From Clostridiales bacterium DTU036 (lineage in GTDB: Bacteria; Bacillota; Clostridia; Peptostreptococcales; Acidaminobacteraceae), in assembly GCA_001512625.1 (NCBI GenBank), contig LFTD01000060.1, positions 11,466 through 61,063 on the forward strand: a DNA stretch of 49,598 nt. The letters run 5' to 3'. Made by a program: the position numbers and the translations under genes. Under the pieces are notes generated by a model that had not been told where the DNA came from, did no database searches, and saw only the letters and a list, made by a program, of their open reading frames with translations. Below are positions 1 through 10,595 of the stretch, one piece after another; the first letter of the stretch is position 1, and the number at the start of each line of letters is the position of its first letter.

Positions 1-110
1 TTAAACAAATTAGTTGAATTTTATTTAAATATCATTGAAAACCTAAAAAAGAGCTTGTATTATCAATGGTTTTTAGATATCATGTATCTAAGTCATTTAA
101 GGAGGAAAGT

Positions 111-398
111 ATGAATAAAACTGAATTAATTACAAGTGTAGCAGAAAAAACAGGCCTTACAAAAAAAATGACACAAGAGTGTGTTGAGGCTGTTTTAAAT
201 ACTATTGAAGAAGCTCTAGTTGCTGGGGACAAGGTTCAATTAGTAGGATTTGGAACTTTTGAAGTTCGTGACCGTAAGGCCAGACAAGGAAGAAATCCTC
301 AAGAACCTGAGAAGGTAATCGAAATTCCTGCTTCAAAAGCACCTGTTTTCAAAGCTGGTAAGGGTTTAAAAGACTTAGTTAATAAGAAGTCCAAATAA
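111..398 (+). CDS. hup: HU family DNA-binding protein
   Basis: [36 protein letters not shown]...[24 protein letters not shown] 5' of ATG at 111. Confidence 0.97.
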   Translation: MNKTELITSVAEKTGLTKKMTQECVEAVLNTIEEALVAGDKVQLVGFGTFEVRDRKARQGRNPQEPEKVIEIPASKAPVFKAGKGLKDLVNKKSK

Positions 399-423
399 AG
401 AGTAGCTAAGCTACTCTTTATTT
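397..423 (+). terminator. Rho-independent terminator-like hairpin after hup
   Basis: AAAGAGTAGctaagCTACTCTTTatttc inverted repeat directly after stop. Confidence 0.6.
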
Positions 424-435
424 CACAGGCATAAA

Positions 436-678
436 ATGCGGGTCGACAAATATTTAAAGGTCTCAAGGATCATAAAACGCCGTACAGTAGCCCAGGAGTT
501 CTGTCGTGCCCAAAAGGTGAAAATCAATGGTAAGATTGCCAAACCTTCTGATAAAGTAGAAGTAGGCGATTTAATGTCAATTCAATTTGGAATGAAAATT
601 GTAGAATTTGAAATCCTTGAAATTAGAGAAAACTCTACCAAGGATAATGCAGCTCAGATGTATAGGGAAGTGATTTAA
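436..678 (+). CDS. rqcP: S4-domain RNA-binding protein (RqcP/Hsp15-like)
   Basis: MRVDKYLKVSRIIKRRTVAQEFCRAQKVKINGKIAKPSDKVEVGD typical of the RqcP (YabO) family. Confidence 0.85.
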   Translation: MRVDKYLKVSRIIKRRTVAQEFCRAQKVKINGKIAKPSDKVEVGDLMSIQFGMKIVEFEILEIRENSTKDNAAQMYREVI

Positions 679-956
679 TGAAAAGGAACATAACCAAAAG
701 AAGATTTACCCTAATCATTGTCCTATTGCTGTTCCTCATAGGCCTTTATACCTTTGTCCATCAACAGATGGAGATGAAAAAGCTTAAGGAGGACCGCATT
801 GCTCTGCAATTAGAAGTCCAGCGTCTAGAATTACTAAAGGCCAATCTTGAAGAAGAGCTGCGTAGGTCTGGTTCCTTGGCCTATATTGAAGATGTCGCCC
901 GGGGCCAGCTAAAGATGGTTATGCCAGACGAAATGCTTTATGTGATCCATGATTGA
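678..956 (+). CDS. divIC: Septum formation initiator family protein (DivIC/FtsL-like)
   Basis: N-terminal TM then coiled coil, DVARGQLKMVMPDEMLYVI end; position after the S4 gene. Confidence 0.75.
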   Translation: MKRNITKRRFTLIIVLLLFLIGLYTFVHQQMEMKKLKEDRIALQLEVQRLELLKANLEEELRRSGSLAYIEDVARGQLKMVMPDEMLYVIHD

Positions 957-994
957 GGAGGAAAAGTCAAGAGAAATCTTGGCTTTTATTTATT

Positions 995-1807
995 ATGAAA
1001 GCTATAATTGATGTGGGAAGCCAGTCCCTGAGGCTTCTCAAATTTTCTTCTATGGAAGATTTATTAAGAGGGGATATCAAACTTGAAATTTGTCCCTTGG
1101 CTAGGGATTTAGTTGATAATAGATTAAATGACAACAGAAAAAAAGAAGCACTTAAAATAATCCAAGGTTTCATATCAAGCCTAGATACAAATGAGGTCTA
1201 CCTTTATGCCACCAGCGCCCTTAGAGAGGCTCTGGATGGTCAGCATTTTATTGAGGAGATTATTGAGAGCTTTGGAATAAAGGCTGAGATTATCTCAGGT
1301 GATGAAGAAGCTAGGCTAGGTGAGATGGGGGTTAGGATTTTAGCTGGTCAAGGACAGCTAAGTTTTCTAGATCTAGGAGGTGGCTCAACAGAGTTACTTT
1401 TAGAAGGAAGTAGACTTTCCTTTCCCATGGGTGTAGTTCGCTATAATGACCAGGTTAGGCTGGAGGATTATTTCTCAGGTCTAGGTAAAGTCCAAGGAAA
1501 TTTATATGGAATTGGAGGCAGTCTAAGTGTATTTACTAGCCTTATTCAGGGTATAAACTACTATGATAGAAAGCTTATAAATGGAAAGACTATATCCAGA
1601 AAAGAAATAAATTCTTTAACCATAAAAATGGCAGCTCTAGATCTTAAAGAAAGAAGGCTTTTCCTAGGAGAGTTTTCAAAGAGGGCCGAAACTATAGTAG
1701 CTGCAGGCAAGATTTTAGATTATATTTTAGGAAGATTAGATAAAGAACTGATTTATTGTGATTATACTGGCCTTGAGGCCTATGCAATTGATAGGAAGCT
1801 TGTATGA
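995..1807 (+). CDS. Ppx/GppA phosphatase family protein
   Basis: MKAIIDVGSQSLRLL, YATSALREA, ISGDEEARLGEMGV, FLDLGGGSTELLL motifs; the ORF track starts upstream at a TTG lying in an SD-like region. Confidence 0.85.
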   Translation: MKAIIDVGSQSLRLLKFSSMEDLLRGDIKLEICPLARDLVDNRLNDNRKKEALKIIQGFISSLDTNEVYLYATSALREALDGQHFIEEIIESFGIKAEIISGDEEARLGEMGVRILAGQGQLSFLDLGGGSTELLLEGSRLSFPMGVVRYNDQVRLEDYFSGLGKVQGNLYGIGGSLSVFTSLIQGINYYDRKLINGKTISRKEINSLTIKMAALDLKERRLFLGEFSKRAETIVAAGKILDYILGRLDKELIYCDYTGLEAYAIDRKLV

Positions 1808-3066
1808 AGTTAAATCCCAAAGTAGAGGGAAGTATACTCCTAGCTTTTAGCGGGGGGGCAGATTCTGTAGTACTTTTAGACCTGCTTATAAAAGCCGGTT
1901 ATTTTGTTGAGCTTTTACACCTGGACCATAACCTAAGAGAAACGTCAAAAAGAGATGCAGACTTTTGCAAAGAACTTGCAGATAAAAAGGGTCTTACCCT
2001 GCATAGTTATAGTATTGATGTTGAAAACTATTGTAAGGAAGCTGGACTAGGAATAGAAGAGGGGGCTAGAAAACTTAGGTATGAGCTGCTAAGGAGAACC
2101 AAAGAAGAAAGAGGCCTTGACTATATTGCCACTGCCCACCACCTAGATGATCAGATGGAGACCTTCTTTATTAATCTTTTTCGCGGAAGTGGTTCTGCAG
2201 GCCTAGGCGCAATATACCCCTTAAAAGATGGACTTTACAGGCCCCTTCTTTCTTATAGGAAGGCTGAGATTCTTAGTTATGTAGAAGAAGAGGGTCTAGA
2301 TTTTGTAGATGATGAGACTAACTTTGAGTCAATTTATAGAAGAAATAAGATTAGACTAGAACTTATACCTTTATTAGAAAAGTACTATTGTCCCAGACTA
2401 GATAAGAGGCTTTACCAAAGCACCCAGATACTTAGGGAAGAAAGAGACTATATTGATCAGCAATTAGAAAATAGTATTGATTTAAATAAGGAGTTATATG
2501 GCTTAGAAGAGATAGAGGCCCTTCATCCAGTGTTAAAGAAAGCTCTCCTTAGAAGAAAATTCTCTCTGAGTTATCCCCAGGTTCAAGAAGCCATGGATAT
2601 TTTAGAGGGGAGGACCTATGGAGAAAAGATCTATAAAGAAGGTATTTTAAGAAGGGAACAAGATTATTTTTATATGGGGCCTATTTTTGATAAAAAAGCG
2701 GTTACATTTCAATTAAATATGGGTAAAAACTCCTTTGAAGGCTACAAAATTGAGCTTTCAAAATCCACAAAACCGTTTTTTTCTAAAGATATACATAGTA
2801 TAGCTGAAGAAATGGCTACAGAAGGTCTAGTTATAAGAAAAAGAAGGCCTGGAGATGTTTTTTCACCTAGTGGAATGGGGGGGACAAAAAAACTTAAAGA
2901 TTTCTTTATTGATGAGAAAATTCCCCTTTCCCAAAGGGACAAATATTTGCTACTTGCATCAGGAAAACGGGTATTTTGGATACTAGGACTTAGAAAATCT
3001 CAAACACCCACAAGTGGTAGTAGTTATATACAAGTTTTGATTGAAAAAGACGATGAACTAGTGTAA
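1804..3066 (+). CDS. tilS: tRNA(Ile)-lysidine synthase
   Basis: LLAFSGGADSVVLLDLL PP-loop, ATAHHLDDQMETFFINLFRGSG, C-terminal RRPGDVFSPSGMGGTKKLKDFFIDEKIP. Confidence 0.95.
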   Translation: MKLNPKVEGSILLAFSGGADSVVLLDLLIKAGYFVELLHLDHNLRETSKRDADFCKELADKKGLTLHSYSIDVENYCKEAGLGIEEGARKLRYELLRRTKEERGLDYIATAHHLDDQMETFFINLFRGSGSAGLGAIYPLKDGLYRPLLSYRKAEILSYVEEEGLDFVDDETNFESIYRRNKIRLELIPLLEKYYCPRLDKRLYQSTQILREERDYIDQQLENSIDLNKELYGLEEIEALHPVLKKALLRRKFSLSYPQVQEAMDILEGRTYGEKIYKEGILRREQDYFYMGPIFDKKAVTFQLNMGKNSFEGYKIELSKSTKPFFSKDIHSIAEEMATEGLVIRKRRPGDVFSPSGMGGTKKLKDFFIDEKIPLSQRDKYLLLASGKRVFWILGLRKSQTPTSGSSYIQVLIEKDDELV

Positions 3067-3095
3067 CATAAATGGGTGTATAAGGAGGCAGTGAC

Positions 3096-4991
3096 TTGAA
3101 AGGATTACAGAAAAACCTGTTTTTTTGGTTACTCATTCTGATGGTCTTGGTCTTTGTGTTTTGGAGTTCCCTCCAGCCAAGCCAAGAGACAGTTGAGTTA
3201 AATTTTACAGATGTTATGACAAAAATAAAGACCGATGAGGTTAAAAGCATCGGTGTTAAAGACAATGTAGTTGGTGGGTATTTGAAGGATGACCAAGAGT
3301 TCTCGGTCTATGTTCCTGAGATGTTCTCCCTCTACTATGGTACTGAGATTTTAAGGGCTGCCGAGGAACAGGGTATTCCAATAGAAACCTTTGCTCCTGA
3401 TACGGAACCCTTATGGCTGAGTATTCTTCCCACTTTAGCCCTTATGGGTGTTATGCTCTTTGCCTGGTTCATGCTAATGAATTCCAGTCAGGGAGGGGCT
3501 AACAAGGCCATGAGCTTTGGTAAGAACAAGGCCAAGCTCCATAAGCAGGAGGAGACCAAGAAGGTAACTTTTGCTGAAGTGGCAGGCCTTGAGGAAGAAA
3601 AGGAAGAAATGAAGGAAATCGTCGATTTCCTCAAAAACCCTGGCACCTATAAGAAGCTGGGAGCTAGAATACCAAAGGGTGTTCTTATGAGCGGTCTACC
3701 AGGAACTGGAAAGACCTATCTGTCAAGAGCCATAGCTGGAGAGGCTAATGTCCCTTTCTACAGTATAAGTGGTTCTGACTTTGTTGAAATGTTTGTAGGT
3801 GTTGGAGCTTCTAGGGTTAGAGATCTTTTCAATACAGCCCGTAAGGATGCACCTTGTATAGTCTTTATTGATGAGATTGATGCCGTAGGAAGGCACAGGG
3901 GTGCAGGTCTTGGCGGAGGAAATGATGAAAGAGAACAAACTCTAAACCAACTACTGGTTGAAATGGATGGGTTTGGTGACCATGAAGGCATCATCGTTAT
4001 CGCAGCTACCAATAGACCAGATATCCTTGACCCAGCCCTGCTTCGTCCAGGAAGATTTGACAGACAGATTTATGTTAGCCCACCTGATGTAAAGGAAAGA
4101 GAAGCAGTTTTAAAGGTCCACTCAAGAAATAAACCCTTAGCAGAGGATGTGGATTTTAAAGTGATTGCAAAAAGGACCCCAGGCTTTACTCCAGCTGACC
4201 TTGAGAACATGCTCAATGAAGCGGCGCTTATTACAGCTAGGAGAAAGCAGTCGGTTATAACAATGGACATTATTGAAGAAGCCACAACAAAGGTAATTGT
4301 AGGGGTGGAAAAGAAGTCCAAGGTAGTAAATGATAGGGAAAGAAGACTGGTATCAGTCCACGAGGCTGGCCACGCTGTGGTTGCCACCCTACTTCCCAAT
4401 ACTGACCCTGTCCATACTGTAACAATTGTCCCAAGGGGAATGGCTGGCGGCTTCACTATGCAGCTACCAGAAGAAGAAAAGAACTATATGACCAAGGGCC
4501 AAATGCTTTCGGATATAATGGTACTTCTAGGTGGTAGAGCAGCTGAAAAAATTGTTTTAGAAGATATATCCACTGGGGCATCCAATGACCTGGAAAGGGT
4601 GGCCAAGGTTGCCAAGGACATGGTAGTCAAGTATGCCATGAGCGATAACCTTTCACAAATGAGCTATGGTGGAGATGATAATGTCTTCATAGGTAAGGAC
4701 TTAACTACTAAAAGGGATTATTCAGAGCAGGTTATTAGTGAAATCGATATGGAAATCCGCCAGATAGTTGATAGAGCCTATGACCAAACCCTTAGTTTGC
4801 TGAGGAATAATCGGGATAAACTTGATGCTGTCGCCATGGCTCTTAGTGAGTATGAAACTATAGATGCCAGTGAGTTTGAGCTTGTAATGAACCAAGGCTT
4901 TGAGGCACTAAAGGCTCTTAAAGATGCCGAGAATGGCCTTGAAAGTAAAGAAGTTGTAGACCAGGATGTAGAAGTGGTTCTTGAAAATTAG
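3096..4991 (+). CDS. ftsH: ATP-dependent zinc metalloprotease FtsH
   Basis: GLPGTGKT Walker [23 protein letters not shown] zinc motif; TTG start after AAGGAGG. Confidence 0.97.
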   Translation: MKGLQKNLFFWLLILMVLVFVFWSSLQPSQETVELNFTDVMTKIKTDEVKSIGVKDNVVGGYLKDDQEFSVYVPEMFSLYYGTEILRAAEEQGIPIETFAPDTEPLWLSILPTLALMGVMLFAWFMLMNSSQGGANKAMSFGKNKAKLHKQEETKKVTFAEVAGLEEEKEEMKEIVDFLKNPGTYKKLGARIPKGVLMSGLPGTGKTYLSRAIAGEANVPFYSISGSDFVEMFVGVGASRVRDLFNTARKDAPCIVFIDEIDAVGRHRGAGLGGGNDEREQTLNQLLVEMDGFGDHEGIIVIAATNRPDILDPALLRPGRFDRQIYVSPPDVKEREAVLKVHSRNKPLAEDVDFKVIAKRTPGFTPADLENMLNEAALITARRKQSVITMDIIEEATTKVIVGVEKKSKVVNDRERRLVSVHEAGHAVVATLLPNTDPVHTVTIVPRGMAGGFTMQLPEEEKNYMTKGQMLSDIMVLLGGRAAEKIVLEDISTGASNDLERVAKVAKDMVVKYAMSDNLSQMSYGGDDNVFIGKDLTTKRDYSEQVISEIDMEIRQIVDRAYDQTLSLLRNNRDKLDAVAMALSEYETIDASEFELVMNQGFEALKALKDAENGLESKEVVDQDVEVVLEN

Positions 4992-5036
4992 TAGTTGGGA
5001 GCGAGTAATGCTCGCTCCTTTATTATAGGAGGAAAA

Positions 5037-5780
5037 ATGACACCAAGGGAAGTAACACTGAGTTATTATAAGAAAAGTCAGGTTTTTCTTAAGAGAAGTA
5101 AGACTTCGATTCTTGTTGGGGCCATTATGGCGGGTATGCTGATTTCCATGGGAGGTTTTGCAACCTACACATCTACAGTTGACAGTGCTGCCTTTATTGG
5201 TCTTGGCTTTACCAAGATACTTAGGGGGCTCATATTCTCCTTTGGACTTATGTCAATTGTTTTTAGTGGGGGAGACCTTTTTACAGGAACCCTGCTCTAT
5301 GTGCCAGGTACCACTAGTAAAGAAAAACTTGAACTTGTAAAAAGAATGGGTATAGTCCTCTTTGGTAACTTTTTAGGTTCCATCTTTTTATATTTTGTTC
5401 TATCTTGGGCTGGCAGCATGAGTACTAGCTTTCATGATACTATAAGGCCTGTTGCTGAAGCAAAGCTTGCACTCAGTCCCTTTCAAGCAGTAGCTGCAGG
5501 ATTCTTATGTAACTTTCTTGTTACTTTAGCCCTTAGGACCATTGAAGCCTCATCTGATTTTGCTGGTAAGGCCCTGGCTAATGCCCTTGTAATAGCGGTC
5601 TTTATTATCGGAGGCTTTGAGCACAGTGTAGCTAATTTCTTTACCCTACCTGCTGGTATGGGCATTGGTGTTCTAGCTACAGCTGCCTTTTATAAGAATA
5701 TTTTCTTTGTTGTAATTGGCAATGCTCTAGGAGGGGCTTTCTTAGGCTATATGTCCAACTTTATTTATAAGGACCTTTAA
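5037..5780 (+). CDS. Formate/nitrite transporter (FNT) family protein
   Basis: MTPREVTLSYYKKSQVFLKRSKTSILVGAIMAGMLISMGGF, GGDLFTGTLLY, HSVANFF motifs; AGGAGG before ATG at 5037. Confidence 0.9.
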   Translation: MTPREVTLSYYKKSQVFLKRSKTSILVGAIMAGMLISMGGFATYTSTVDSAAFIGLGFTKILRGLIFSFGLMSIVFSGGDLFTGTLLYVPGTTSKEKLELVKRMGIVLFGNFLGSIFLYFVLSWAGSMSTSFHDTIRPVAEAKLALSPFQAVAAGFLCNFLVTLALRTIEASSDFAGKALANALVIAVFIIGGFEHSVANFFTLPAGMGIGVLATAAFYKNIFFVVIGNALGGAFLGYMSNFIYKDL

Positions 5781-5781
5781 G

Positions 5782-5806
5782 AAAACCGCATGGCGGTTTT
5801 TTTTAA
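5782..5806 (+). terminator. Rho-independent terminator
   Basis: AAAACCGCatgGCGGTTTTTTTT. Confidence 0.8.
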
Positions 5807-5865
5807 TTATCTTACTATGTATAAATTGCATTTGATTAATTTGCTAAAAAAGGAGGCTATTCGTT

Positions 5866-6975
5866 GTGTTGAATAAGAAACTTAGAGACTTTAGAAAGTT
5901 GCTTCATATTAACCCTGAAGCAAGTTGTGAAGAAGTAAAAACTAGAGCCCTGATAAAAGAATTTCTTGAAGATAATACAGTAAATTTAGAGGTTCATGAT
6001 AGGGGAGCTTGGCTCTATGGCTATAAGGATGAAGGGGCTGACCAGACTCTGCTATTTAGGGCTGATTTTGATGCCATTGAAGGAGAAGAGGGCTGCTATC
6101 ATGGATGTGGACATGATGGCCATACGGCTATTCTTGCAGGTTTGGCCATAAAGCTTGATCAGGAAAAGATAGGTAAGAACATAGTATATCTATTTCAGCA
6201 TGCTGAGGAAAATGCAGAGGGAGCCAAAGAGTGCTTGGATATTTTTAAGGAAAGGCACATTGATTATGCCTTTGCCCTTCATGGTCATGTGGGCTTAGAA
6301 ATCGGGTGGGCTGGGGTTCACGAAGACCTAGTCTGCTGCGCCTCTCAAGGCCTTTTAATCCAGCTAAGGGGTATTCAGTCCCATGCATCGGCACCTGAGG
6401 AAGGCTTAAACCCTGCTTATCTAATGTCAGAGCTGGTGTTACTTCTCAAACCTTTAGCAGACTTTAGAGGTTTTGGACCAATGGAATGGAATGATAGAAT
6501 TTATGATGGAATGATTATGGCCACAATTGTTTATCAGAAGCTGGGAGAAAAGTCCTTTGGTATTTCGCCATTTAAGGCTGAACTGGGCCTTACAATTAGG
6601 GCCTACCACGAAGATGAGATGAAAATTCTAAGGCAGACTATTGAAGAATTTATTAAAAACAGGGCAGAAGAGTTGGGGCTTGATTACAGCCTAGAAGACC
6701 TGGATGTTTTTCCGGAAACTAAGAACCAAGCCCAGCTAGTTAAAAGGGTCAAGAAAATTTGGAAGGACCAGGGGCTTAACTATGTTGAAAGAGAATATCC
6801 CCACAGAGGCAGTGAAGATTTTGGATATATATCAAAAGAGGTTCCTTCTTGCTACTTTGAACTGGGTTTAGGAGAGGGTCCCCCTTTACATAACCTGGAT
6901 TTTGAATTCAAAGATGAGGCTTTGGATGCTGGGATAAATTTCTTTGAAACACTGGCTAGAGCAGATTTCATCTGA
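5866..6975 (+). CDS. M20 family metallopeptidase / amidohydrolase
   Basis: LHINPEASCEE, FRADFDAIEGEEG, HGCGHDGHTAILAG, HAEENAEGAK, HRGSEDFGYI; GTG start after AGGAGG. Confidence 0.9.
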   Translation: MLNKKLRDFRKLLHINPEASCEEVKTRALIKEFLEDNTVNLEVHDRGAWLYGYKDEGADQTLLFRADFDAIEGEEGCYHGCGHDGHTAILAGLAIKLDQEKIGKNIVYLFQHAEENAEGAKECLDIFKERHIDYAFALHGHVGLEIGWAGVHEDLVCCASQGLLIQLRGIQSHASAPEEGLNPAYLMSELVLLLKPLADFRGFGPMEWNDRIYDGMIMATIVYQKLGEKSFGISPFKAELGLTIRAYHEDEMKILRQTIEEFIKNRAEELGLDYSLEDLDVFPETKNQAQLVKRVKKIWKDQGLNYVEREYPHRGSEDFGYISKEVPSCYFELGLGEGPPLHNLDFEFKDEALDAGINFFETLARADFI

Positions 6976-7177
6976 TAATTATAGGGCAAAACAATTGTAT
7001 TTTTATTAAGAAATGAAATTTTTATTGCATAATTAGGAAATAATAGAGTTTTTGCAAGAAAATCTACCTTTTGTTTTGAAACTATGCTATACTAAGACCG
7101 ATATATATTTTGAAAATTGGCCATATATTAAGGATTTGACTTTGATAATACTTTCACGTTTTGGGAGGATTGTGAAG

Positions 7178-8854
7178 ATGTATGATGACAAAAAACTAGA
7201 TGGTTTAAAAGACTCTTTAAGGGACTATGAGGCTAAGGTAGAGAAAAGCATAGCCCGTTTTCCTGAAAGAAAGGAAGTATTTTACACAGGGAGTAAGGAG
7301 AAGGTTGATAGGCTCTATACTCCTCTTGATTTAGAGGAAGATGACTTTAACGAAAAGATTGGTTTCCCAGGCAGCTATCCCTATACTAGAGGGGTTCAGC
7401 CCAACATGTACAGGGGAAGACTTTGGACCATGAGGATGTATGCAGGCTTTGCTACAGCTGAGGAGTCTAACAAGAGATATAAGTACTTAGTTGAGCAAGG
7501 TTCTTCTGGCCTTAGTGTTGCCTTTGACCTACCTACTCAGATAGGCTATGACTCTGATCATGCTTTAAGTGAAGGAGAGGTTGGCAAGGTTGGTGTTGCT
7601 ATAGATAGTCTTGCTGATATGGAGATACTCTTTGATGGAATTCCACTAGACAAGGTTTCGACATCCATGACCATAAATGCACCTGCAGCAGTTCTTTTAG
7701 CCATGTATATTGCGGTGGCTGAAAAACAAGGAGTAGAGGCTTCTAAGCTTCGTGGAACCATTCAAAATGATATCCTTAAAGAGTATATTGCAAGAGGGAC
7801 CTACATATTCCCAACTGAACCATCTATGAGGCTGATTACTGATATTTTTGAATACTGCTCAGAGGAGGTTCCCCTTTGGAACACCATCAGTATTTCTGGT
7901 TACCATATTAGGGAGGCAGGTTCTACTGCAGCCCAAGAGGTTGGCTTTACCCTTTCAGATGGTATTGCCTATGTAGAGGCTGCTCTTAAAGCTGGCCTTG
8001 ATGTAGACACTTTTGGCCCAAGATTATCCTTCTTCTTTAATGCCCACAATGACCTCCTAGAGGAAGTTGCTAAATATAGAGCAGCAAGAAGACTTTGGGC
8101 TAAGATTATGAAGGAGCGCTTCGGGGCCAAAGACCCAAAGAGTATGATGATGAAGTTCCATACTCAAACCGGAGGATCCACTTTAACTGCTCAGCAGACA
8201 GAAAACAACATAGTTAGGGTTACTATTCAGACCCTTGCAGCTGTGCTAGGAGGAACCCAGTCCCTACACACCAATAGTAAGGATGAGGCCCTAGCCCTTC
8301 CAACAGAGGAATCGGTTATGACTGCCCTTAGAACCCAGCAGATTGTCGCCCACGAGTCAGGTGTGACAAATACAGTGGACCCACTGGCTGGCAGCTACTA
8401 TATTGAAGCTAAAACCAGTGAGATAGAAGAAGCAGCCATGGAGTACATTAAGAGGATTGATGAAATCGGTGGAGCTGCTAAGGCTATTGATGAGGGATAT
8501 ATCCAAAGAGAAATTATGGATGCTGCCTACAACTACCAGAAGGATGTTGAAGATGGAGAGGCCATAGTTGTTGGAGTTAATAAATATCAAATTGAAGAAG
8601 AAACACCCCAAAATCTACTAAGAGTAGATCCTATCGTAGGCGAAAACCAGAAAAAGAAGCTAAGAGCTCTTAAAGAATCTAGGGATCAAGCAGCAGTTGA
8701 TAAGGCTTTGCTAGAGCTTAAGAAGGTGGCACAAAGTGATGAGAACATCATGCCAGCCATTCTAGCAGCTGTGAAAACCTATGCCAGTTTGGGTGAAATC
8801 ACCGATGTATTAAGAGAAGTTTTCGGCGAATATAAGCAAGCCGTTATAGTATAA
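7178..8854 (+). CDS. Methylmalonyl-CoA mutase, large (catalytic) subunit without B12 domain
   Basis: [42 protein letters not shown]...[18 protein letters not shown]; internal ATG after GGGAGG. Confidence 0.95.
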   Translation: MYDDKKLDGLKDSLRDYEAKVEKSIARFPERKEVFYTGSKEKVDRLYTPLDLEEDDFNEKIGFPGSYPYTRGVQPNMYRGRLWTMRMYAGFATAEESNKRYKYLVEQGSSGLSVAFDLPTQIGYDSDHALSEGEVGKVGVAIDSLADMEILFDGIPLDKVSTSMTINAPAAVLLAMYIAVAEKQGVEASKLRGTIQNDILKEYIARGTYIFPTEPSMRLITDIFEYCSEEVPLWNTISISGYHIREAGSTAAQEVGFTLSDGIAYVEAALKAGLDVDTFGPRLSFFFNAHNDLLEEVAKYRAARRLWAKIMKERFGAKDPKSMMMKFHTQTGGSTLTAQQTENNIVRVTIQTLAAVLGGTQSLHTNSKDEALALPTEESVMTALRTQQIVAHESGVTNTVDPLAGSYYIEAKTSEIEEAAMEYIKRIDEIGGAAKAIDEGYIQREIMDAAYNYQKDVEDGEAIVVGVNKYQIEEETPQNLLRVDPIVGENQKKKLRALKESRDQAAVDKALLELKKVAQSDENIMPAILAAVKTYASLGEITDVLREVFGEYKQAVIV

Positions 8855-8863
8855 GGAGATGAA

Positions 8864-9259
8864 ATGGAAAAGCCTATTCGTGTTTTAGTAGGAAAACCCG
8901 GTCTAGATGGCCATGATAGGGGGGCCAAGGTAATAGCAAGAGCCCTTAGGGATGCAGGTATGGAAGTAATTTATACAGGCCTTCGTCAAACACCTGAGCA
9001 AATTGTTCAAGCAGCCATTCAAGAAGACGTAGACTGTGTTGCAGTCAGTATATTAAGTGGTGCTCACAATACTCTACTTCCAAAAATTAACCAGTTACTA
9101 ATTGATGGAGACGCCGCAGATATACTTTTTGTTGCCGGTGGAGTAATTCCAGAAGCTGATATCCAATTTCTAAAGGATAATGGGGTAAAGGCTGTCTTTA
9201 CACCTGGAACTCCAACAACTGTTAGTATCGATTTTATAAAAGAGAACGTAAAGCGATAA
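8864..9259 (+). CDS. Cobalamin-binding subunit of methylmalonyl-CoA mutase
   Basis: [46 protein letters not shown] contains the DxHxxG B12 motif. Confidence 0.96.
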   Translation: MEKPIRVLVGKPGLDGHDRGAKVIARALRDAGMEVIYTGLRQTPEQIVQAAIQEDVDCVAVSILSGAHNTLLPKINQLLIDGDAADILFVAGGVIPEADIQFLKDNGVKAVFTPGTPTTVSIDFIKENVKR

Positions 9260-9260
9260 G

Positions 9261-10175
9261 ATGAATTATAAAGAAGTCACATGGAAGAACAAAAGACAAA
9301 TAGGTCGCATGATTACCATGGTGGAGAATGCTGTAGAAGGCCATGAAGAGGTTTTTGAAGCTCTTTATGAGAAGACTGGGTCTGCCTATGTAATTGGCAT
9401 AACTGGTCCTCCTGGAGCAGGAAAGAGCTCTCTTACCGATATTCTGGCTAGGAGTTTTATATCCAGGGATAAGAATGTTGGCATCATCGCCATTGACCCC
9501 ACCAGCCCTTTTACAGGGGGATCAATCCTAGGAGATAGAATCAGGATGAATGAGCTCTCCACAGACCCCAGGGTGTTTATTCGCTCCATGGGAAGCCGGG
9601 GCCAATTAGGTGGTCTCTCAGCTGCTACCTCATCTGCTGTTCAAATTCTTGATGCAGTGGGTGCCGACATAATAATAATTGAAACCGTTGGGGTAGGTCA
9701 GTCTGAGGTTGAGATTGTAAAGCATGCCGATAGTATTCTTATGGTCATGGTACCTGGACTGGGAGATGACATCCAGGCTATGAAGGCTGGAATAATGGAA
9801 ATTGGTGATATATTTGTTATCAATAAAAGCGACCTACCTGGTGCCAATAAGACCAAGATAGAAGTGGAGGCCATGCTGAGCTTTATGCCTAAAAAGTCAT
9901 GGAGGCCACCTGTTCTGCTGGCTTCTGCCACTAAAGAAGAAGGCATTGAGGAAGTGGTGGACGCCCTTGAATCTCATAGAGCCTTTCAAGAGGAAGATGG
10001 ACTTCTTTTTGAAAGAAGAAAGCGCAATCTTAATGAGCTACTCTTTGAGATACTCCAAGATAAGCTTTTTAGGCAGGTAAAAAAACTCGAGGACTACCCC
10101 TTAGTTTTAGAAGAGCTCACTGAGAAGACTATAGACCCCTACGCCGCAGCTAATCAGCTTTTTGAAAAAATATAG
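9261..10175 (+). CDS. meaB: MeaB/ArgK-type P-loop GTPase, mutase chaperone
   Basis: YVIGITGPPGAGKSSLTDIL, GIIAIDPTSPFTGGSILGDRIRM, IIIETVGVGQSEVEI. Confidence 0.95.
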   Translation: MNYKEVTWKNKRQIGRMITMVENAVEGHEEVFEALYEKTGSAYVIGITGPPGAGKSSLTDILARSFISRDKNVGIIAIDPTSPFTGGSILGDRIRMNELSTDPRVFIRSMGSRGQLGGLSAATSSAVQILDAVGADIIIIETVGVGQSEVEIVKHADSILMVMVPGLGDDIQAMKAGIMEIGDIFVINKSDLPGANKTKIEVEAMLSFMPKKSWRPPVLLASATKEEGIEEVVDALESHRAFQEEDGLLFERRKRNLNELLFEILQDKLFRQVKKLEDYPLVLEELTEKTIDPYAAANQLFEKI

Positions 10176-10183
10176 GAGGATTC

Positions 10184-10591
10184 ATGGAAGTACTTAGGCT
10201 AGACCATATTGGTATTGCAGTTGAAAGCCTGGATGACGCCCTACCTTTTTGGAGGGATGTGCTGGGACTTGAACTTGCAGGTATTGAAGTAGTAGAAGAA
10301 CAGAAGGTAAGGGTTGCATTTTTACCTGTTGGAGACACAGAGGTAGAACTTCTAGAATCTACCCATGAGGATGGACCTATATCAAAGTTTATTGAAAGAA
10401 ATGGTGGTCCTGGTATTCAGCATCTAGCCTTTAGAGTGGATGATATTGAAGAGGGAATTGCCTATATGAAGGAAAAAGGAATGCTGATGATTGATGAAAA
10501 CCCCCGCTATGGAGCAGGTGGAGCCAGTATTGCCTTTGTACACCCCAAGAGTAGTGGGAGAGTTCTAATAGAGCTTTCTGAGAGAGAATAA
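10184..10591 (+). CDS. mce: Methylmalonyl-CoA epimerase
   Basis: LRLDHIGIAVESLDDALPFWRDVLGLEL...GPGIQHLAFRVDDIE glyoxalase-fold family. Confidence 0.95.
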   Translation: MEVLRLDHIGIAVESLDDALPFWRDVLGLELAGIEVVEEQKVRVAFLPVGDTEVELLESTHEDGPISKFIERNGGPGIQHLAFRVDDIEEGIAYMKEKGMLMIDENPRYGAGGASIAFVHPKSSGRVLIELSERE

Positions 10592-10595
10592 ATCA

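Noticed and set aside
3723-4456. Antisense ORFs (3723-3938, 3758-4012, 4070-4456 minus) opposite ftsH
   Set aside because: Shadow ORFs of a highly conserved gene; no SD or protein-family resemblance.
6976-7177. Cobalamin riboswitch upstream of the methylmalonyl-CoA mutase operon
   Set aside because: No recognisable B12 box; the region is AT-rich with a promoter-like TGCTATACT instead.
7052-7177. N-terminal extension [20 protein letters not shown]... of the mutase
   Set aside because: Upstream start lacks an SD and the segment overlaps a promoter-like element; ATG 7178 with GGGAGG fits the family start.
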